The translations under genes were made by a program, and so were the position numbers. From UBA3478 sp049596955 (GTDB lineage: Bacteria > Bacteroidota > Bacteroidia > Flavobacteriales > Flavobacteriaceae), in contig JBMYMD010000016.1 of the NCBI GenBank assembly GCA_049596955.1, positions 1 through 54,492 of the forward strand: 54,492 nucleotides of DNA, written 5' to 3'. Positions 52,389-54,492 of the stretch are shown in pieces. The notes under the pieces were generated by a model. It was not told where the DNA came from. It saw only the letters and a list, made by a program, of their open reading frames with translations, and made no database searches. Positions within the stretch are counted from its first letter, which is position 1; every line of letters begins with the position of its first letter.

Positions 52389-52934
52389 TTAGGGAGTGCT
52401 TTTCTTCGCTAAAACTTCAAGTTCTAAAATGAGTATTTCGTTTGGCTCAATTTTATTTAGATCTCCTTTATAGCCGTATCCTAAGAAAGAAGGTATATAA
52501 AATAATCCGCTCTCTTTTTCCGATAGTTCTTTGATTGCCGAACGCAAACCAGTAAATAATTTCTCTTTGTCCAATACTGTTGTTTGCACAGAAGTCCAAT
52601 TTTGATCGTAAATGATCGTGTTATTGATGTCGCGTATTCGATATTTAAAATCAACAGTATCTCCTGATTTTACCTTTTGAACCTTATTGTCAGGGTTGAC
52701 GACTGACTTGTAGTACCAAAATCCGTAGGGGCTTCTTACATAACTATTAATGGTGTCTTTTAAAATGAGTTGTTCAATTAAGCCCTCTTCGAGTTCTAGA
52801 AGCTTTTTATTTCTGTCTACACTCGTTTTACTCACGTTATGAGAGCTTATATAGACAGGTTTTCTTGGAATTGGCTCATTGCAGGCTACAACAAGAAATA
52901 GCAAAAGCGTTAGGCTTAATTGAAGCACTTTCAT
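52389..52934 (-). CDS. gldI: Gliding-motility peptidyl-prolyl isomerase lipoprotein GldI
   Basis: FKBP-type isomerase needed for gliding in Flavobacterium johnsoniae, where gld proteins support the type IX secretion/gliding machinery. MKVLQLSLTLLLFLVVAC is a lipoprotein signal (lipid Cys at 18). The amino region RKPVYISSHNVSKTSVDRNKKL and SPYGFWYY are characteristic of GldI rather than general FKBPs; the isomerase domain carries VKSGDTVDFKYRIRDINNTIIYD and GLRSAIKELSEKESGLFYIPSFLGYG. 181 residues. It directly follows the nrnA-like gene, an order known around gldI in related genomes. Confidence 0.9.
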   Translation of the reverse strand: MKVLQLSLTLLLFLVVACNEPIPRKPVYISSHNVSKTSVDRNKKLLELEEGLIEQLILKDTINSYVRSPYGFWYYKSVVNPDNKVQKVKSGDTVDFKYRIRDINNTIIYDQNWTSVQTTVLDKEKLFTGLRSAIKELSEKESGLFYIPSFLGYGYKGDLNKIEPNEILILELEVLAKKSTP

Positions 52935-52935
52935 A

Positions 52936-53940
52936 TTAGGGGTGTTCTAGATTAATGATTTCACGGAACCTTTTTAGGGTTTCTTCCATTGAGAGTAAGC
53001 TTTTTCCCCCAGCAGCATTTTTATGTCCACCTCCAGAAAAGTGGGTTCGTGCGAATTGATTCACATCAAAATCACCTACAGATCGAAATGAAATTTTCAC
53101 CATTTGTTCTTCTTTATTTTCTATGAAGATTGCTGAAAAGCGAACATTTTTTATACTGAGACCATAATTTACAAAACCTTCAGTATCCCCTTTTTTAAAG
53201 TTGTTTTTTTCTTTCTCTTCATTAGTGATAAAGGTAAAAGCTGTCTTTTTTTCTTCAAAAACTTCGAGGTTTTTAAAACAACAACTCAGTAGCTTAAAGC
53301 GATCAAAGGAGTTGTTGTCGAATAATTTTCTATGTATGTCGGTTTTGTCTGCGCCTAAGTCGATCAGTTCTGCTGCAATTCTCAGACTTGTAGATGTCGC
53401 ACTTTCGTATTTGAAAGACCCTGTGTCCGTAATCATTCCCGTGTAAATGCAGGTTGCAATATCTTTATCGAAATACTTTTTTTCTTTAAAAGCAGCAATA
53501 AAATTGTAGACCATTTCACAGGTAGAACTCATATGTTCATCGGAATATTGAAATTCCGCATAATTATCGGGTGAAATGTGGTGGTCAATCATCAAAAAAG
53601 AAGATTTTGATTTTTGAAGAAGGGAAGAAAGAATGGGAGTTCGGCTAAAATGATTAAAATCCAAGGTGCAAATTAGGTCGGCTTTGTTGATTGCCTGATA
53701 GGCCGAATTAAAATCTTTGTCAGCTATAATGATTTCATCAGATTTTGGCATCCATTTTAAGAAATCAGGAAAATCATTTGGAGAAACAATACTAGTTTGG
53801 TGGTCCAATTTATTTAAAAATAGTTGTAATGCTAGGGTAGAACCCAATGCATCTCCATCTGGATTTTGATGAGGTATTATTGCAATCTTGATGGGAGTTT
53901 CAAGAATTTTCTTGAGTTTTTCAAAGTTTTTAAACAACAT
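52936..53940 (-). CDS. nrnA: DHH-family phosphoesterase (NrnA-like oligoribonuclease/pAp phosphatase)
   Basis: Degrades short oligoribonucleotides and/or 3',5'-pAp. The DHH family motifs are HQNPDGDALGSTLAL near residue 24, TLDFNHFSRT near 93, MIDHHISPDNY near 116 and YTGMITDTGSFKYESAT near 168, giving the manganese site; the C-terminal DHHA1 part has ARTHFSGGGHKNAAGG near 303. 334 residues, normal. Its ATG lies four bases behind an exact TACCTTTG promoter box, so the message is probably leaderless. gldI follows after one base. Confidence 0.92.
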   Translation of the reverse strand: MLFKNFEKLKKILETPIKIAIIPHQNPDGDALGSTLALQLFLNKLDHQTSIVSPNDFPDFLKWMPKSDEIIIADKDFNSAYQAINKADLICTLDFNHFSRTPILSSLLQKSKSSFLMIDHHISPDNYAEFQYSDEHMSSTCEMVYNFIAAFKEKKYFDKDIATCIYTGMITDTGSFKYESATSTSLRIAAELIDLGADKTDIHRKLFDNNSFDRFKLLSCCFKNLEVFEEKKTAFTFITNEEKEKNNFKKGDTEGFVNYGLSIKNVRFSAIFIENKEEQMVKISFRSVGDFDVNQFARTHFSGGGHKNAAGGKSLLSMEETLKRFREIINLEHP

Positions 53941-53944
53941 AATG

Positions 53945-53952
53945 CAAAGGTA
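53945..53952 (-). promoter_or_regulatory. Promoter -7 element of the nrnA-gldI unit
   Basis: Reads TACCTTTG on the minus strand; the A of the nrnA ATG (53940) is five bases past the box, the same distance as at dnaX. Confidence 0.6.
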
Positions 53953-53984
53953 AGCTATAACTTTAGCATGTTTTAAACTGTTTT

Positions 53985-53992
53985 TAATTTTG
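53985..53992 (+). promoter_or_regulatory. Promoter -7 element of the phoD-like gene
   Basis: TAATTTTG matches TAnnTTTG exactly, 12 bases before the ATG at 54005. Confidence 0.55.
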
Positions 53993-54004
53993 AAAAAAAT
54001 TAAA

Positions 54005-54492
54005 ATGAAAACATTTTTACCGATAATACTATTTCTTTTTTTGGGTTTATCCTGTGTTAATCGTATTCAGCACACACCAGAAACACTTGACAGAAAAGCA
54101 GACCAGTACAGCATTCGCATAGCAGTTGGATCTTGTAATAAGGTTGATGAACCCAATGTATTTTGGGATGATATTGCTGAACAAAGTCCGGAGGCTTTTG
54201 TCTGGTTAGGAGATATTGTTTATGCCGACTCAAATGACATTTCTGTAATTCAATCCGAATACAACAAGCTAAAGGAAATAACCAATTATGCTCGGCTCAC
54301 TGAGCAAATGCAAATATTTGGAATATGGGACGACCATGATTACGGTAAAAACGATGGAGGTCAAGAATTTGAAATTAAAGTAGAAAGTCAGCAAGCTTTA
54401 TTGGATTTTTTAGATGTATCCAAAGAAGACCAAAGAAGAACTCAAGAAGGTATCTACACCTCGCATTTACTTGAAAATAATTATGGAACAGT
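54005..54492 (+). CDS. phoD: PhoD-like alkaline phosphatase lipoprotein, amino-terminal part
   Basis: The frame runs off the end of the window after 162 codons. MKTFLPIILFLFLGLSC is a lipoprotein signal with the lipid Cys at 17. IRIAVGSCNKVDEPNVFWDDIAEQSPEAFVWLGDIVYAD is the PhoD opening with the metal-ligand Asp, and FGIWDDHDYGKNDGG near residue 117 is the second metal motif. Such enzymes hydrolyse phosphate mono- and diesters outside the cytoplasm. Divergent from nrnA. Confidence 0.88.
   Translation, partial: MKTFLPIILFLFLGLSCVNRIQHTPETLDRKADQYSIRIAVGSCNKVDEPNVFWDDIAEQSPEAFVWLGDIVYADSNDISVIQSEYNKLKEITNYARLTEQMQIFGIWDDHDYGKNDGGQEFEIKVESQQALLDFLDVSKEDQRRTQEGIYTSHLLENNYGT

Overview
The window is AT-rich chromosomal DNA from a member of the Bacteroidota, very probably a marine-type Flavobacteriia. 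The evidence is the lineage-typical gene set (gldI, a DUF3810 protein, a DUF3822 protein beside rsmD, BspA/DUF285 lipoproteins, a VirE_N/DUF3987 mobile-element protein, fused aspartokinase/homoserine dehydrogenase, a MiaE-type tRNA hydroxylase), promoter boxes of the Bacteroidota form TAnnTTTG, and the absence of strong Shine-Dalgarno sites.

Layout. (1) 1-264: the 3' end of a BspA-like surface protein. (2) 388-8415, plus strand: cmk, rpsA with a structured leader, then pyrR-pyrB-small conserved gene-rnz-pdxH-ppk1, tightly packed. (3) 8420-10706, minus strand: dnaX, whose gamma and tau forms are separated by an A10 slippery run, followed by a miaE-like gene. Divergent from dnaX is the RNase P RNA (rnpB), which converges on rsmD and overlaps its last codons; behind rsmD lie a DUF3822 gene and a membrane-anchored conserved gene. 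(4) 13173-16018, plus: an SF1 helicase (TTG start), kdsB and a HAD phosphatase. (5) 16021-23390, minus: thrA-thrB-thrC (complete threonine branch from aspartate), gcvT, a sugar-nucleotide reductase-like gene and yebC. (6) 23539-26612, minus: a small conserved protein and clpC, divergent from gyrA and a TPR protein. (7) 30710-34760: a bacterial SH3 + NlpC/P60 protein in which the catalytic Cys reads as Ser, a thiolase, and a divergent 7TM-HD signalling phosphodiesterase. (8) tRNA-Ser(GCU) and tRNA-Pro(UGG).

Accessory block, about 35.1-42.4 kb. Just downstream of tRNA-Pro sits a patchwork: a frameshifted primase/ATPase (VirE_N + DUF3987) carrying 8-bp TTGCCA-cored tandem repeats inside and upstream of it; a captured slice of a type I restriction locus (C-terminal end of HsdR plus the first 51 codons of a DUF91-like nuclease gene); an intact multi-domain BspA lipoprotein whose start codon overlaps that broken gene's stop; a dead lipoprotein start; and a long trimeric-fibre-like protein with YadA/Hep_Hag head repeats and a C-terminal S74 intramolecular chaperone. 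Two 19-bp imperfect direct repeats lie at the two edges of the block. No integrase, transposase or complete restriction system is visible, so this reads as a decayed integration hotspot that now carries surface proteins.

(9) 42515-53940, minus: nrnA-like, gldI, a cyclophilin-FKBP fusion lipoprotein, a DUF3810 metallopeptidase-like protein, two secreted amidohydrolase-fold proteins (three domains, only one with visible metal ligands), a TrmH-type methyltransferase and a bifunctional Rel. (10) 54005-end: the start of a PhoD-like lipoprotein phosphatase.

No clearly new multi-gene defence or metabolic system was found. The observations most worth a second look are the dnaX slippage site, the two perfect hairpins before rpsA, identical promoter-to-ATG geometry suggesting leaderless mRNAs for dnaX and nrnA, the Cys-to-Ser change in the NlpC protein, the RNase Z that seems to lack its tRNA-binding arm, and the structure of the accessory block.
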